Shown: positions 7,294 through 14,774, counted from the stretch's first letter. The stretch: DNA of 17,727 nucleotides from an uncultured Alphaproteobacteria bacterium (GCA_903849835.1 CAINKA010000058.1:1-17727); one strand, 5' to 3'. The notes: generated by a model not told the origin, from the letters alone. A program made the numbers and translations.

Positions 7294-7815
7294 ATGAAAT
7301 TAATCAACCGTCAATTGCCAGTCGTTTGTTGCCGATTCTTTGTGTTGTTTTCCTTTTTTTCTTTCAGCTCTTTTGCACAAGAATTGCAGTCGAAATTTCA
7401 TGATTGGAATGTGTTTAAAACCGAAAGAGGTGATCGTGTTGTATGCTATGCAGCATCTACTCCCATCAAGCGTGACGGCAATTATGACAAAAGAGGCGAG
7501 CCGTTTTTTCTAGTCACAAATATCGAAAATGATGCTGATGAAATTAGCGTTTCTTCTGGCTTTATTTTTAACAAAAAATCTGACGTTGAAGCATCTTTCG
7601 GTTCAAAAAAATTCTATCTTTTCCCTTACAAAACCATGGCTTGGGCCAATGACAAAAATGACGATATCGATGTCATAAAAGAAATGCAGAAACATGAAGA
7701 AATGGTTGTGACAGGAATCGCGCGTGACGGAAAAATTGCCAAAGATACTTACTCGCTTATTGGTTTCGCAAATGCTTACGAAAGCATGAAAAAAATCTGT
7801 CAGGAATTGCGATGA
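7294..7815 (+). CDS. Exported invasion-associated locus B (IalB) family protein
   Basis: A 173-residue protein with a hydrophobic signal peptide (about residues 8-28, likely cut after FSSFA) and a mature domain matching what I know of the IalB family: W39 in the HDWNVF segment, CYAAS at 51-55, a FFLVTN strand at 71-76, and the C-terminal DTYSLIGFANAYESMKKIC (151-169). Cys51 and Cys169 could form a disulfide in the periplasm. IalB was named in Bartonella, where it contributes to entry into erythrocytes, but homologues are common in alphaproteobacteria and many are simply periplasmic or outer-membrane-associated proteins of unknown role. The gene overlaps the next gene by 4 bases (ATGA) and diverges from atpB. 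A virulence role should not be assumed. Confidence 0.75.
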   Translation: MKLINRQLPVVCCRFFVLFSFFSFSSFAQELQSKFHDWNVFKTERGDRVVCYAASTPIKRDGNYDKRGEPFFLVTNIENDADEISVSSGFIFNKKSDVEASFGSKKFYLFPYKTMAWANDKNDDIDVIKEMQKHEEMVVTGIARDGKIAKDTYSLIGFANAYESMKKICQELR

Positions 7816-8342
7816 TAAATGAATTTTTAATTTCTGCTCACAAGGCATTGCCAGTTTTGACGATTATTTTTGTAGCAGTTTTTGGATTTATTTTACTGTC
7901 GCGATTAATTCTGGCATTCCTCCTCAATCAAGCGCTGAAGCGCTACCGCCGCTTAAAAAATTCCATCAAAAAAATTCCAATCACCAATAAAAATTTTATC
8001 AAAGAAGAAGATGAATTGCTGCTCGAAAAAGATAAAATTCCTCGCGCACATTCTGCTGTGAAGGCGGAAATAAAGGCGAGAGGAGGTTCACAAAAAAGTG
8101 GATCCTACGAATTGATGGTGTCGCAAGAGCAGCAGGAAGACAAAGAAATGCTGAATAAAACCAGCATCGTTGACATCGTAAAACCAATCGGCTTTTGGAC
8201 TTCGATGATTTTGGGGCAAAAATTAACCTACTTGATTCAGTCGGCGCAGGTCATCAACAAGCGCGACAAGCAAGGCTTCTGGGTCAGTATGGTTGAGGCG
8301 AAGGAAAGAGAGGCTGGAAAACAGCATGCGCGCGGTAGGTAA
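7812..8342 (+). CDS. Single-pass membrane protein of unknown function
   Basis: A 176-residue protein with one N-terminal membrane helix (about residues 14-38), followed by a basic stretch (LKRYRRLKNSIKK) that by the positive-inside rule puts the rest in the cytoplasm. The middle is charged (KEEDELLLEKDK) and probably disordered; the C-terminal part (about 115-165) carries a shorter amphipathic or hydrophobic segment (IGFWTSMILGQKLTYLIQS). No known domain is recognised. The start codon overlaps the stop of the IalB-type gene (ATGA), indicating translational coupling and probably a shared function or compartment. The ankyrin gene follows after 29 bases and may be part of the same transcript. 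Confidence 0.8.
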   Translation: MINEFLISAHKALPVLTIIFVAVFGFILLSRLILAFLLNQALKRYRRLKNSIKKIPITNKNFIKEEDELLLEKDKIPRAHSAVKAEIKARGGSQKSGSYELMVSQEQQEDKEMLNKTSIVDIVKPIGFWTSMILGQKLTYLIQSAQVINKRDKQGFWVSMVEAKEREAGKQHARGR

Positions 8343-8371
8343 AAAATTTTTAAAAATATTTAGGTAAAAAA

Positions 8372-9496
8372 ATGCAACAAAACACAGAAAATCTTTCATC
8401 GCATCTCAATAAATTTTTAGGAAAAAAATTATCAGAAATTCCTGCGGGAGATATAAAAATTATTGTTGAGGAAGTTCATAATTACTTAGCGGCTGTAGCT
8501 GATGGGAAGAGTGATGATGAGGTTAAAAATATTTTAATCCACGCAACATTTTCTAAATTAAACGCAAATATTTTGCACATAATTGCGAAATATGGTGACG
8601 AAATTTTGTTGGAAGAAATCTTAAAATTTATCGGAGCAGAAGCGATCGAGGCAAAAGATATCAACCTCTTCACGCCGCTGCATTACGCTGCTTTTAATGG
8701 TCGAGTTGAGTTGGTAAAAATGCTGTTGGTTTACGGCGTGGATAAAAATCCAAAATCTGCTGCGACTACTCGTGGTTGGACTCCAACACATTTTGCTGCT
8801 AGAAACGGATATCTCGAAGTTGTAAGAACGCTTTTAAATGCCGGAGTCGACAAAGAATTTAAAGCGCCTTTCGGACTAACAATTCTGCACATCGCCGCAG
8901 AAAGTGGCCACACGGATTTGGTAAAATTTTTACTCGATGAGAAAGCAAATAAAGAATCAAAAACCGATGCTGAAAATCACAAAATGACGCCTTTGCACTA
9001 TGCTACGCTAGATAATCGCCGCGAAGTAATTTCAATTTTGCTCGCTAATGGTGTGGATAAAAATGCAAAAACTTTAGTTGGAATGGATGCATTGCAAATC
9101 GCTGCATCCTCTGGATATCGCGATGTAGCGGCTTTGCTGTTAAAATTTGGATGTAGTTCTATGGAAGAGGCTTTGCAAATTGCAAAGAAAAATAATCGCG
9201 AAGAAGTTGTAAAAGAGATCGCAAAATATCAGTTGGAAATAAAAAATTTATTTAAAAATTTAGAATATTTTTCATCGAATTTAATTTCTGCGATCAAGCA
9301 ATTTAATCGAGATAATTTGTGTGAAGAGAAGTTGGTTTTGAATGATGCGGCATCATTAAACGCCCATGGGATTCTAGGGGTGGAATGTGAGGTTGGAGTT
9401 TTAAACAAAGAGAAAAAATCGCTTTTGCAAGTCAGTGAAAAGAAGAAAATGATGGATCTTGCAGATGCTCTGAAAGCCTTGGCGCGCCTATATTAG
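8372..9496 (+). CDS. Ankyrin-repeat protein
   Basis: A 374-residue protein with about five ankyrin repeats and one degenerate leading copy: about residues 65-97 (degenerate), 99-131, 135-166, 168-200, 205-236 and 237-265. Diagnostic TPLHYAA / TPTHFAA / TILHIAA / TPLHYAT motifs and the following G..(E/D)VV..LL patterns are clear. The N-terminal 60 and C-terminal 110 residues are helical-looking and unassigned. There is no signal peptide or membrane helix. Ankyrin repeats bind proteins; in Rickettsiales-type bacteria such proteins are often secreted effectors, but this cannot be told from sequence. It has one of the few plausible ribosome sites in the window (AGGT, 9 bases before the ATG). The end overlaps the convergent dapA by 9 bases. 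Base composition resembles its neighbours, so recent transfer is not indicated. Confidence 0.93.
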   Translation: MQQNTENLSSHLNKFLGKKLSEIPAGDIKIIVEEVHNYLAAVADGKSDDEVKNILIHATFSKLNANILHIIAKYGDEILLEEILKFIGAEAIEAKDINLFTPLHYAAFNGRVELVKMLLVYGVDKNPKSAATTRGWTPTHFAARNGYLEVVRTLLNAGVDKEFKAPFGLTILHIAAESGHTDLVKFLLDEKANKESKTDAENHKMTPLHYATLDNRREVISILLANGVDKNAKTLVGMDALQIAASSGYRDVAALLLKFGCSSMEEALQIAKKNNREEVVKEIAKYQLEIKNLFKNLEYFSSNLISAIKQFNRDNLCEEKLVLNDAASLNAHGILGVECEVGVLNKEKKSLLQVSEKKKMMDLADALKALARLY

Positions 9497-10357
9497 CCCA
9501 AGTTTTTTCATTTCTTTTTCAATTTTTATTTTTGCAGCAGCAGATGGGGTAACAAGCGGCAAACGTGTTTCTGGGCTACAAAGACCAAGCAGCGAGGTGG
9601 CATATTTTACGGGGATCGGATTGGTTTCGCAAAACATCACATCATGCAGATTCGTCAAACTATCCTGAATTTTTAGCGCAGTTTTGTAATCGCTTTTTGC
9701 GGTAGCTTTTTGCAAATCAGAAACAAGCTTCGGTGCAATATTTGCGGTGACTGAGATCACGCCATTTCCACCCATCGCGTTGAATCCGACCGCAGTCACA
9801 TCTTCGCCGGAAAGGTAGGAAAATTTTTTCTGAATCAACAGGCGCAGAGTTGCGATTCTAGCGAGATCGCCAGTGGCATCTTTAATTCCAGCCACATTTT
9901 TTAATTCAGAAATACGCGCTAAATTTTCGTCGGAAATATTGATTACAGAACGCCCCGGAACGTTGTAAATGTAGAGCGGAATGCCACATTTATCCAAAGC
10001 TTTGTAATGCTGAAAAACTCCTTCGGGAGTTGGTTTGTTGTAGTAAGGCGCAACAACCAGGCAAGAATCTGCCCCAACTTTTTTTGCATGTTTTGTCATC
10101 ATCACAGCTTCGTCAGTTGAGTTCGAGCCCGTGCCAGCCATGATCTTAATTCTTTTTTTTGCGATCTTAACACAGAGCTCGATCACCAAATTATGCTCTT
10201 CGTGAGAGAGTGTTGGACTCTCGCCAGTTGTGCCGCAAGGAACTATTCCCGTAACTCCATTTTTAATTTGAAATTCAACAATTTTTTCTAAAGATTTCTC
10301 ATCGATTTTGTTATTTTTGAATGGCGTAACAATCGCCGTGTAGGTTTCTGCCGTCAT
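9488..10357 (-). CDS. dapA: 4-hydroxy-tetrahydrodipicolinate synthase
   Basis: Condenses pyruvate with aspartate semialdehyde, the first committed step of the diaminopimelate/lysine pathway that feeds peptidoglycan and protein synthesis; a cytosolic TIM barrel, usually a tetramer. The key residues are present: Thr43-Thr44 in CGTTGES, Tyr131 and Arg136 in YIYNVPGRS, and the Schiff-base Lys159 in GIKDATGD. The 289-residue length is normal. It is transcribed alone on the minus strand, convergent with the ankyrin gene (9-base overlap) and divergent from nuoA. No Shine-Dalgarno is seen before the ATG. Related aldolases (for example N-acetylneuraminate lyase) share the fold, but the residue set and length favour DapA. 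Its presence suggests the cell makes diaminopimelate and so probably peptidoglycan. Confidence 0.96.
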   Translation of the reverse strand: MTAETYTAIVTPFKNNKIDEKSLEKIVEFQIKNGVTGIVPCGTTGESPTLSHEEHNLVIELCVKIAKKRIKIMAGTGSNSTDEAVMMTKHAKKVGADSCLVVAPYYNKPTPEGVFQHYKALDKCGIPLYIYNVPGRSVINISDENLARISELKNVAGIKDATGDLARIATLRLLIQKKFSYLSGEDVTAVGFNAMGGNGVISVTANIAPKLVSDLQKATAKSDYKTALKIQDSLTNLHDVMFCETNPIPVKYATSLLGLCSPETRLPLVTPSAAAKIKIEKEMKKLGLI

Positions 10358-10378
10358 ATTCTAAATGAATTTTTTAAA

Positions 10379-10407
10379 TTGATTTCTAGTGAAGTGAAAT
10401 TTACTTT
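10379..10407 (+). promoter_or_regulatory. Candidate sigma-70 promoter for nuoA
   Basis: TTGATT (10379-10384) and TACTTT (10402-10407) are 17 bases apart, pointing toward nuoA in the 106-base divergent spacer from dapA. The -10 match is moderate. Assigned by eye only. Confidence 0.35.
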
Positions 10408-10463
10408 CCCGCGCAAATTTTCTCGCAGAAATTATTCACGAATTTCTTAAACTCAATCACAAC

Positions 10464-10877
10464 ATGGACTGTCCTGAAAACATGCAGCAACTGGTCAAAA
10501 TCGTTGCTAGCGCAGACTTCGTCTCATCGCAATATTTTCCAATTTTATTATTTCTCGCAGTGGCGATCGGACTTTCCTGCGCGATAATTGTCGTGCCATT
10601 TTTGCTGAATAAAATGAGTCCAAACAGCGAAAAAAATTCGCCTTACGAATGTGGTTTTGAGGGTGAGGGTAAAGTGCGAAATGAGTTCGATGTTCAATTT
10701 TATCTCGTCGCAATTTTATTCATCATTTTCGATCTCGAAGTCGCATTTCTTTTTCCTTGGGCAGTGTCTCTCGGAAAAATTGGCATCTTCGGATTTTGGT
10801 CGATGATAGTTTTTTTATCGCTCCTCACTGTCGGTTTCATTTACGAATGGAAACGCGGGGCGCTTGAATGGAAATAA
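10464..10877 (+). CDS. nuoA: NADH-quinone oxidoreductase subunit A
   Basis: Small membrane subunit of respiratory complex I, located at the junction of the membrane and peripheral arms. It has three membrane helices (about residues 24-48, 79-99, 107-127), the conserved YECGFE loop at 61-66 with Cys63, and the strongly conserved FYLVAILFIIFDLEVAFLFP block at 79-98, ending in GFIYEWKRGALEW. Length 137; a second ATG at residue 7 would give 131, and neither start has a clear Shine-Dalgarno. It heads a plus-strand nuoA-nuoB-nuoC group. The 97-base gap to nuoB is mostly a large inverted repeat made of 7-base units. Identification is firm. Confidence 0.96.
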   Translation: MDCPENMQQLVKIVASADFVSSQYFPILLFLAVAIGLSCAIIVVPFLLNKMSPNSEKNSPYECGFEGEGKVRNEFDVQFYLVAILFIIFDLEVAFLFPWAVSLGKIGIFGFWSMIVFLSLLTVGFIYEWKRGALEWK

Positions 10878-10883
10878 TAAAAA

Positions 10884-10963
10884 AGTCGTAAGTCGATAGT
10901 CGCAAGTCGTAAGTCAAATCGAGCTCGGATTGACTTACGACTTACAACTTACGACTTACGACT
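10884..10963. repeat. Large inverted repeat of 7-base units between nuoA and nuoB
   Basis: The left arm holds five units (10884 to 10918: AGTCGTA, AGTCGAT, AGTCGCA, AGTCGTA, AGTCAAA). The right arm holds five complementary units (10930 to 10964: TTGACTT, ACGACTT, ACAACTT, ACGACTT, ACGACTA). The arms (34 bases each, about five mismatches) flank an AT/GC-mixed centre containing GAGCTC. In RNA this forms a long hairpin inside the nuo transcript, 7 bases after the nuoA stop and 11 bases before the nuoB start. The unit is the same as in pheT (3569-3603) and close to that in folC. Confidence 0.9.
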
Positions 10964-10974
10964 AAATTGATTTT

Positions 10975-11496
10975 ATGACGAACAATTTGAGTCCTTTGAA
11001 CCAAGACGCCCTCCTAACCCAAGTCTCCGACGAAATTAACAATCGCGGATTTGTTACTGCGAAGCTTGATGATTTGGCGAATTGGGCGCGCAGTGGATCG
11101 CTCTGGCCGATGACTTTCGGGCTTGCTTGCTGCGCGGTGGAAATGATGCAAACTGCTGCAAGTCGTTACGATCTTGATCGCTTCGGAATCGTGTTTCGTC
11201 CAAGTCCAAGGCAGTCTGACGTGATGATTGTCGCCGGAACTCTAACCAACAAAATGGCGCCAGCTTTGCGAAAAGTTTACGACCAAATGGCAGAACCTCG
11301 CTACGTGATTTCGATGGGAAGCTGCGCCAATGGCGGTGGATATTACCACTATTCCTACTCGGTTGTTCGCGGTTGCGATCGAATTGTTCCGGTAGATGTT
11401 TATGTTCCGGGATGTCCCCCAACAGCTGAGGCGCTGCTCTACGGAGTTTTGCTTTTGCAAAGAAAAATCAAAAGAACTGGAAGATTTTTTAGATAA
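10975..11496 (+). CDS. nuoB: NADH-quinone oxidoreductase subunit B (cluster N2)
   Basis: Peripheral-arm subunit of complex I that carries the last iron-sulfur cluster, N2, which passes electrons to quinone. The ligands are visible: the adjacent pair Cys52-Cys53 in GLACCAVEM, Cys117 in MGSCANGGGYYH and Cys147 in YVPGCPPTAE. The 173-residue length is normal, ending in a basic tail. It follows nuoA across a heptamer inverted repeat and is followed 25 bases later by nuoC. No Shine-Dalgarno is visible before the ATG at 10975, and the hairpin may control how much nuoB is translated (inference). Confidence 0.97.
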   Translation: MTNNLSPLNQDALLTQVSDEINNRGFVTAKLDDLANWARSGSLWPMTFGLACCAVEMMQTAASRYDLDRFGIVFRPSPRQSDVMIVAGTLTNKMAPALRKVYDQMAEPRYVISMGSCANGGGYYHYSYSVVRGCDRIVPVDVYVPGCPPTAEALLYGVLLLQRKIKRTGRFFR

Positions 11497-11521
11497 AATT
11501 TCTCCAAAAATAAAATCGAAA

Positions 11522-12109
11522 ATGAATCAAAATCTTTCCGAGCAAGCAATTTACATCAAAGAAAATTTTGAAGATGCTAAGGTCGTTGAACCAATCCAGC
11601 ACGGCAATTTGATCATCTATGTTGCTCCAGAAAAAATTATCGAATTTCTAAAATTTTTGCGTGATGACGAAAAGCTTTCCTTCAAAATTTTGCTCGATGT
11701 TTTTGGAGCTGACCTTCTTGGCATTAGAGAGCCGCGCTTCGAGGTGATTTACAACTTACTCAGTTTAAAATTAAACAATCGCATCACGATAAAAGTTGCG
11801 CTCGAAGAAGGTGAGGAAATTCCAAGCGTAATCCCAGTTTTTAGCGCGGCCGGATGGTTTGAACGTGAAGCTTTTGACATGTATGGCATAGTTTTTTCTG
11901 GACATCCAGATCTGCGTCGAATCCTCACCGATTATGGTTTTGAAGGCCATCCTTTGCGCAAAGATTTTCCGCTCACGGGCTACAAAGAAGTTCGTTACGA
12001 TGAAGAGCAAAAAAAAGTTATTTATGAGCCGGTGAAGTTGATGCAAGAATTCCGCAATTTCGATTTTGAAATGCCGTGGATGGGAAATGAAAAATTAACA
12101 AAATCCTAA
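11522..12109 (+). CDS. nuoC: NADH-quinone oxidoreductase subunit C
   Basis: The 30-kDa subunit of the complex I peripheral arm. The signature EREAFDMYGIVFSGHPDLRR lies at residues 114-133 and EGHPLRKDFPLTGY at 141-154. I place the start at the ATG at 11522 (195 residues) because the open frame extends upstream to 11396, inside nuoB, without family-like sequence and would overlap nuoB by 101 bases. It ends 4 bases before the next membrane protein gene. nuoD, which normally follows or is fused to nuoC, is absent here; the C-terminus (MPWMGNEK) is a normal unfused end. Confidence 0.95.
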   Translation: MNQNLSEQAIYIKENFEDAKVVEPIQHGNLIIYVAPEKIIEFLKFLRDDEKLSFKILLDVFGADLLGIREPRFEVIYNLLSLKLNNRITIKVALEEGEEIPSVIPVFSAAGWFEREAFDMYGIVFSGHPDLRRILTDYGFEGHPLRKDFPLTGYKEVRYDEEQKKVIYEPVKLMQEFRNFDFEMPWMGNEKLTKS

Positions 12110-12113
12110 AAAT

Positions 12114-12530
12114 ATGAATCAAATTTTTAGCAAAATAGAAGCTTCGTTTAGAGCAGCGATGAAAGGCGAAGAAACCATAAACCGCCTGATCTGGCGATGG
12201 GGAGTCATCGCTTATTTTATCGCATATTTCGTCGCAAATAAAATCGTCAGAATCAGCAATTTGAAATCCGTGGATGTTGCAGTCTCAATCCTGATGATGA
12301 TTTATTTCGCTTGGCATATTTACGTTTTAAAAAAATGTTCTCCGAAAAAACCAAAGCTTACCAAGGAAGAAGAAAAAGTGATGCGCGCAGAGCGTCGCAG
12401 AAATTTTGGAAAAAGTTTGATGCGAAAATTATTTTTAAAAGAGTCGGTTACAGAATGGGATCCGGTTTTTATAACCATCATCATCGATCTTTTTTGCATC
12501 GCGAATTTTCTTAGCTACGTGACGAGATAG
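12114..12530 (+). CDS. Small membrane protein of unknown function, downstream of nuoC
   Basis: A 138-residue protein with three hydrophobic segments at about residues 27-45, 53-73 and 116-136, and a strongly basic cytoplasmic stretch between the second and third (about 73-108, with KKPKLTKEEEK and RAERRRNFGK). It starts 4 bases after the nuoC stop, so it is probably translated from the nuo transcript. It is not a complex I subunit I recognise (nuoD, E, F, H to N do not match), and could be an assembly factor or an unrelated passenger. The basic domain could contact nucleic acid or acidic lipids, but there is no direct support. A large palindrome after it may end the transcript. Confidence 0.75.
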   Translation: MNQIFSKIEASFRAAMKGEETINRLIWRWGVIAYFIAYFVANKIVRISNLKSVDVAVSILMMIYFAWHIYVLKKCSPKKPKLTKEEEKVMRAERRRNFGKSLMRKLFLKESVTEWDPVFITIIIDLFCIANFLSYVTR

Positions 12531-12566
12531 GAAGTGTTCAATGAGTATAAATCGTGACACCAATCC

Positions 12567-12655
12567 TCAATGTCATGCCGAGCCTGTCGAGGCATGATTC
12601 GTGGCACGGGCACCTTTCCCAGAATCATGCTTCGACAGGCTCAGCATGACATTGA
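12567..12655. repeat. 34-base-arm palindrome at the convergent nuo / folC junction
   Basis: The left arm 12567-12600 and right arm 12622-12655 are inverted copies differing at only two of 34 positions, around a 21-base loop. It lies between the convergent membrane protein gene and folC, so it could act as a two-way terminator, although no long U-tract follows. The right arm contains the folC stop codon (12643-12641), so folC ends in residues TSMSC encoded by the repeat. A second copy begins at about 17679. Similar palindromes are, from memory, dispersed in many bacterial genomes; this is not verified. Confidence 0.9.
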
Positions 12656-13876
12656 AGTAACATTGAGTTCCAAAAAATTCCCCGCCAAATAAAGCGATCC
12701 GCAAACAAGCGCTACAGCCTCTCCATCACATTTTCCAATCATCCGAAAAGCTTCATCAAAATTTTTTGCTGCAACGGAATTTATTCCAATTTTTTTTGCG
12801 ATTTTATTTATTTCGTCAGTTGTTCGCGATTTTGTTTCATCCGGAATTGTGAGCGCAATTAGTTGATCAACTTCCTTGGAAATTTTTTTCAAAAAACCTT
12901 CGCAATTTTTGTCTTTCAGCATTGAAAAAATGACGAAGATTTTTTTATTTTTTTGCAATTTTAAAAACTTTATCACCGTTCCCGCCCCTTGCAAATTGTG
13001 ACTTCCGTCGAGGTAAAGTTCACAGCTTTTTGGCAGCATTTCAAAAAATTTCCCCGAAAAAATTTTTTGCAAACGTGCCGGCCAAAAAGTTTTTTTGATT
13101 CCATTTTCAATTTGTTTTTGCGTGACAGGAAATTGTTTTTGAGCCAGTGCGACAGTGATTGCGAGTGCGGCATTTTCTTTTTGATGAGCGCCTTCCAATG
13201 ATAGTCGATAGTCGACAGTCGACAGTCGACAGATTGCCTCCGAGCCCATTGCCTGAGCTCTTTCTTCAATCACCTGCAATGCAGATTTTTTTTGCTTTCC
13301 GACAAAAACAGGGCAATTTTTTTTGATGATTCCAGCTTTTTCAAAAGCAATTTTCGCCAAAGTTTTTCCGAGAAATTCTTCGTGATCGAAAGAAATCGGA
13401 GTGATGATCGAGCATAAAACTTTTGGCAAAACATTCGTCGCATCAAGCCTTCCTCCCATTCCAACTTCAAGCAAAAGCAAATCTGCCTTCACGCGGCTAA
13501 ATGCAAGGAATGCCGCAACAGTTATCCCTTCAAAAAATGTGACTGGAATTTTGGGGAATCTTTCTGCCGCCTCTTTGCATTCGGATAAAATTTTATTTAA
13601 AAAATCATCCGAAATTTCTTCATCAGCCAAAATAATTCTTTCGTTAAAATTTACTAAATGAGGCGAGGTGTAGCTGTGAATTTTTAATCCTGATTCAGAA
13701 AAAATTGCGCGCAAAAAAGCAAGCGTTGAGCCTTTGCCATTCGTGCCCGCGATGTGAATTGTTGGTGGAAGTTTTAAGTGAGGATTGCCAACTCGCGAAA
13801 GCAAATCATAAACGCGAGAGAGGCCGAGATCGATGTCGCGATAGCCAGAAGGATTTGGCCAAACAGGAAATTTCAT
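12641..13876 (-). CDS. folC: Folylpolyglutamate synthase / dihydrofolate synthase
   Basis: A Mur-ligase-fold enzyme of the cytosol that joins glutamate to dihydropteroate and to folates using ATP. The ATP loop IAGTNGKGST is at residues 42-51, the SYTSPHLVNFNERI segment at about 68-81, the GMGGRLDATN motif at about 139-148, the FDHEEFLGKTLAKIAFEKAGI block at about 164-184, a GAHQKENAALA segment near 230-240, and DGSHN in the C-terminal domain. At 411 residues the length is normal. It overlaps yihY by 4 bases (ATGA). Two oddities are seen: about residues 215-226 (CRLSTVDYRLS) are encoded by four tandem 7-base units, and the last five residues and stop codon come from a dispersed palindrome. Both spots are expected to be surface or linker positions, so the enzyme is probably active. 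Confidence 0.95.
   Translation of the reverse strand: MKFPVWPNPSGYRDIDLGLSRVYDLLSRVGNPHLKLPPTIHIAGTNGKGSTLAFLRAIFSESGLKIHSYTSPHLVNFNERIILADEEISDDFLNKILSECKEAAERFPKIPVTFFEGITVAAFLAFSRVKADLLLLEVGMGGRLDATNVLPKVLCSIITPISFDHEEFLGKTLAKIAFEKAGIIKKNCPVFVGKQKKSALQVIEERAQAMGSEAICRLSTVDYRLSLEGAHQKENAALAITVALAQKQFPVTQKQIENGIKKTFWPARLQKIFSGKFFEMLPKSCELYLDGSHNLQGAGTVIKFLKLQKNKKIFVIFSMLKDKNCEGFLKKISKEVDQLIALTIPDETKSRTTDEINKIAKKIGINSVAAKNFDEAFRMIGKCDGEAVALVCGSLYLAGNFLELNVTSMSC
13201..13232. repeat. Tandem 7-base units (AGTCGAC type) inside folC
   Basis: Units at 13203, 13210, 13217 and 13224 read AGTCGAT, AGTCGAC, AGTCGAC and AGTCGAC, with partial units on both sides. On the folC strand they are translated as RLSTVDY followed by RLS, a 7-residue period, just before the GAHQKENAALA motif. 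The unit differs by one or two bases from that in pheT (3569-3603) and nuoA-nuoB. Confidence 0.85.
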
Positions 13877-14766
13877 CTTTTGTGATCTTTCAAAAAAACC
13901 TGATAAGTGCGATGAAAATGGTAATTAAATTCCGCACCAAGAATGAAAACCAAACTGATCAAATAAAAAAGCATCAGCGAAACAATCATGCCAGCGAGCG
14001 ATCCGTAAACGAAATTAAATTGATGAAAATGCTCGAGGTAAAGTGAAAATAATTTTTCTAATCCAACCCATAAAAACACTGCCAATATTGATCCGGGAAC
14101 GGTTTGAGTAATTTTTTGTTTTGCGTTTGGAAGTGCGTAATAAAGCGCAGAAGTTGCGAAGCTTAGCATTAAAAAAAATATCGCATGACGAAAATAAAAA
14201 AAGTCGTAATCGATGTGGAATTTGTGAGCAAAATTTCCCTCCAACCCTTTCAAAAAAGATGGCAGAATGATGAAAATAAAAAGGCCGATCACGATAGAAA
14301 AAATAATCACAAAAAATTCCAATATGCTGATGAAGCGGCGAAAAATATATGGCGGCGGAAATGCCACGCGATAGGCGCGGTTCAAGATTGTACGACATCC
14401 TTCAACCGACGATGATGCCGTCCAAATCACGCCGATAATTGCGATGGTTAAAAAACTTTGCGGTGGTCCAGAAATGATTTCGTTGATGCGCGGATTTAAT
14501 GCTTCTGCCATGTCTTTTGGTGCGGAGGCGAGGATAGTTTGTACAACCTGAATTCCAGCGTCGGAAGCGCCGAAATATCCGATGATTGAGATCAAAAAAA
14601 TCAGCGACGGAAAAAGTGAGAGGATGCTTAAAAAAGCTAAATATCCGGCATGTTCAATTCCATCTTGCCTTACAGTATCAATGACTGCGACGCGAAAGAT
14701 TTTGAAGGGAAGAATGAGATATTTTCTGAGATTGTAGTTGAGTCGAGAGCGACGATTTGAAGACAT
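13873..14766 (-). CDS. YihY/BrkB-family (UPF0761) inner membrane protein
   Basis: A 297-residue polytopic membrane protein with about six helices (about residues 41-64, 104-122, 146-172, 192-212, 224-243, 255-280). Family features include HAGYLAFLSILSLFPSL near 39-55, the YALPN motif at 210-214 and YGSLAGMIVSLMLFYLISLV at 254-273 followed by LGAE. The family was once annotated as ribonuclease BN by mistake and as BrkB in Bordetella; its true role is unsettled (transport has been proposed). The stop overlaps the folC start by 4 bases, so the two are co-translated. Upstream, 87 bases separate it from the acetyltransferase, containing an inverted heptamer repeat. Confidence 0.92.
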   Translation of the reverse strand: MSSNRRSRLNYNLRKYLILPFKIFRVAVIDTVRQDGIEHAGYLAFLSILSLFPSLIFLISIIGYFGASDAGIQVVQTILASAPKDMAEALNPRINEIISGPPQSFLTIAIIGVIWTASSSVEGCRTILNRAYRVAFPPPYIFRRFISILEFFVIIFSIVIGLFIFIILPSFLKGLEGNFAHKFHIDYDFFYFRHAIFFLMLSFATSALYYALPNAKQKITQTVPGSILAVFLWVGLEKLFSLYLEHFHQFNFVYGSLAGMIVSLMLFYLISLVFILGAEFNYHFHRTYQVFLKDHKR

Positions 14767-14774
14767 GAGGTAGA

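Noticed and set aside
11396..11521. Longer nuoC start inside nuoB
   Set aside because: It would add 42 residues without similarity to NuoC and overlap the conserved end of nuoB by 101 bases; the ATG at 11522 fits better.
14205..14222. A further AGTCGTA-like site inside yihY
   Set aside because: Only a single unit is present with no tandem copies, so it is within chance expectation.
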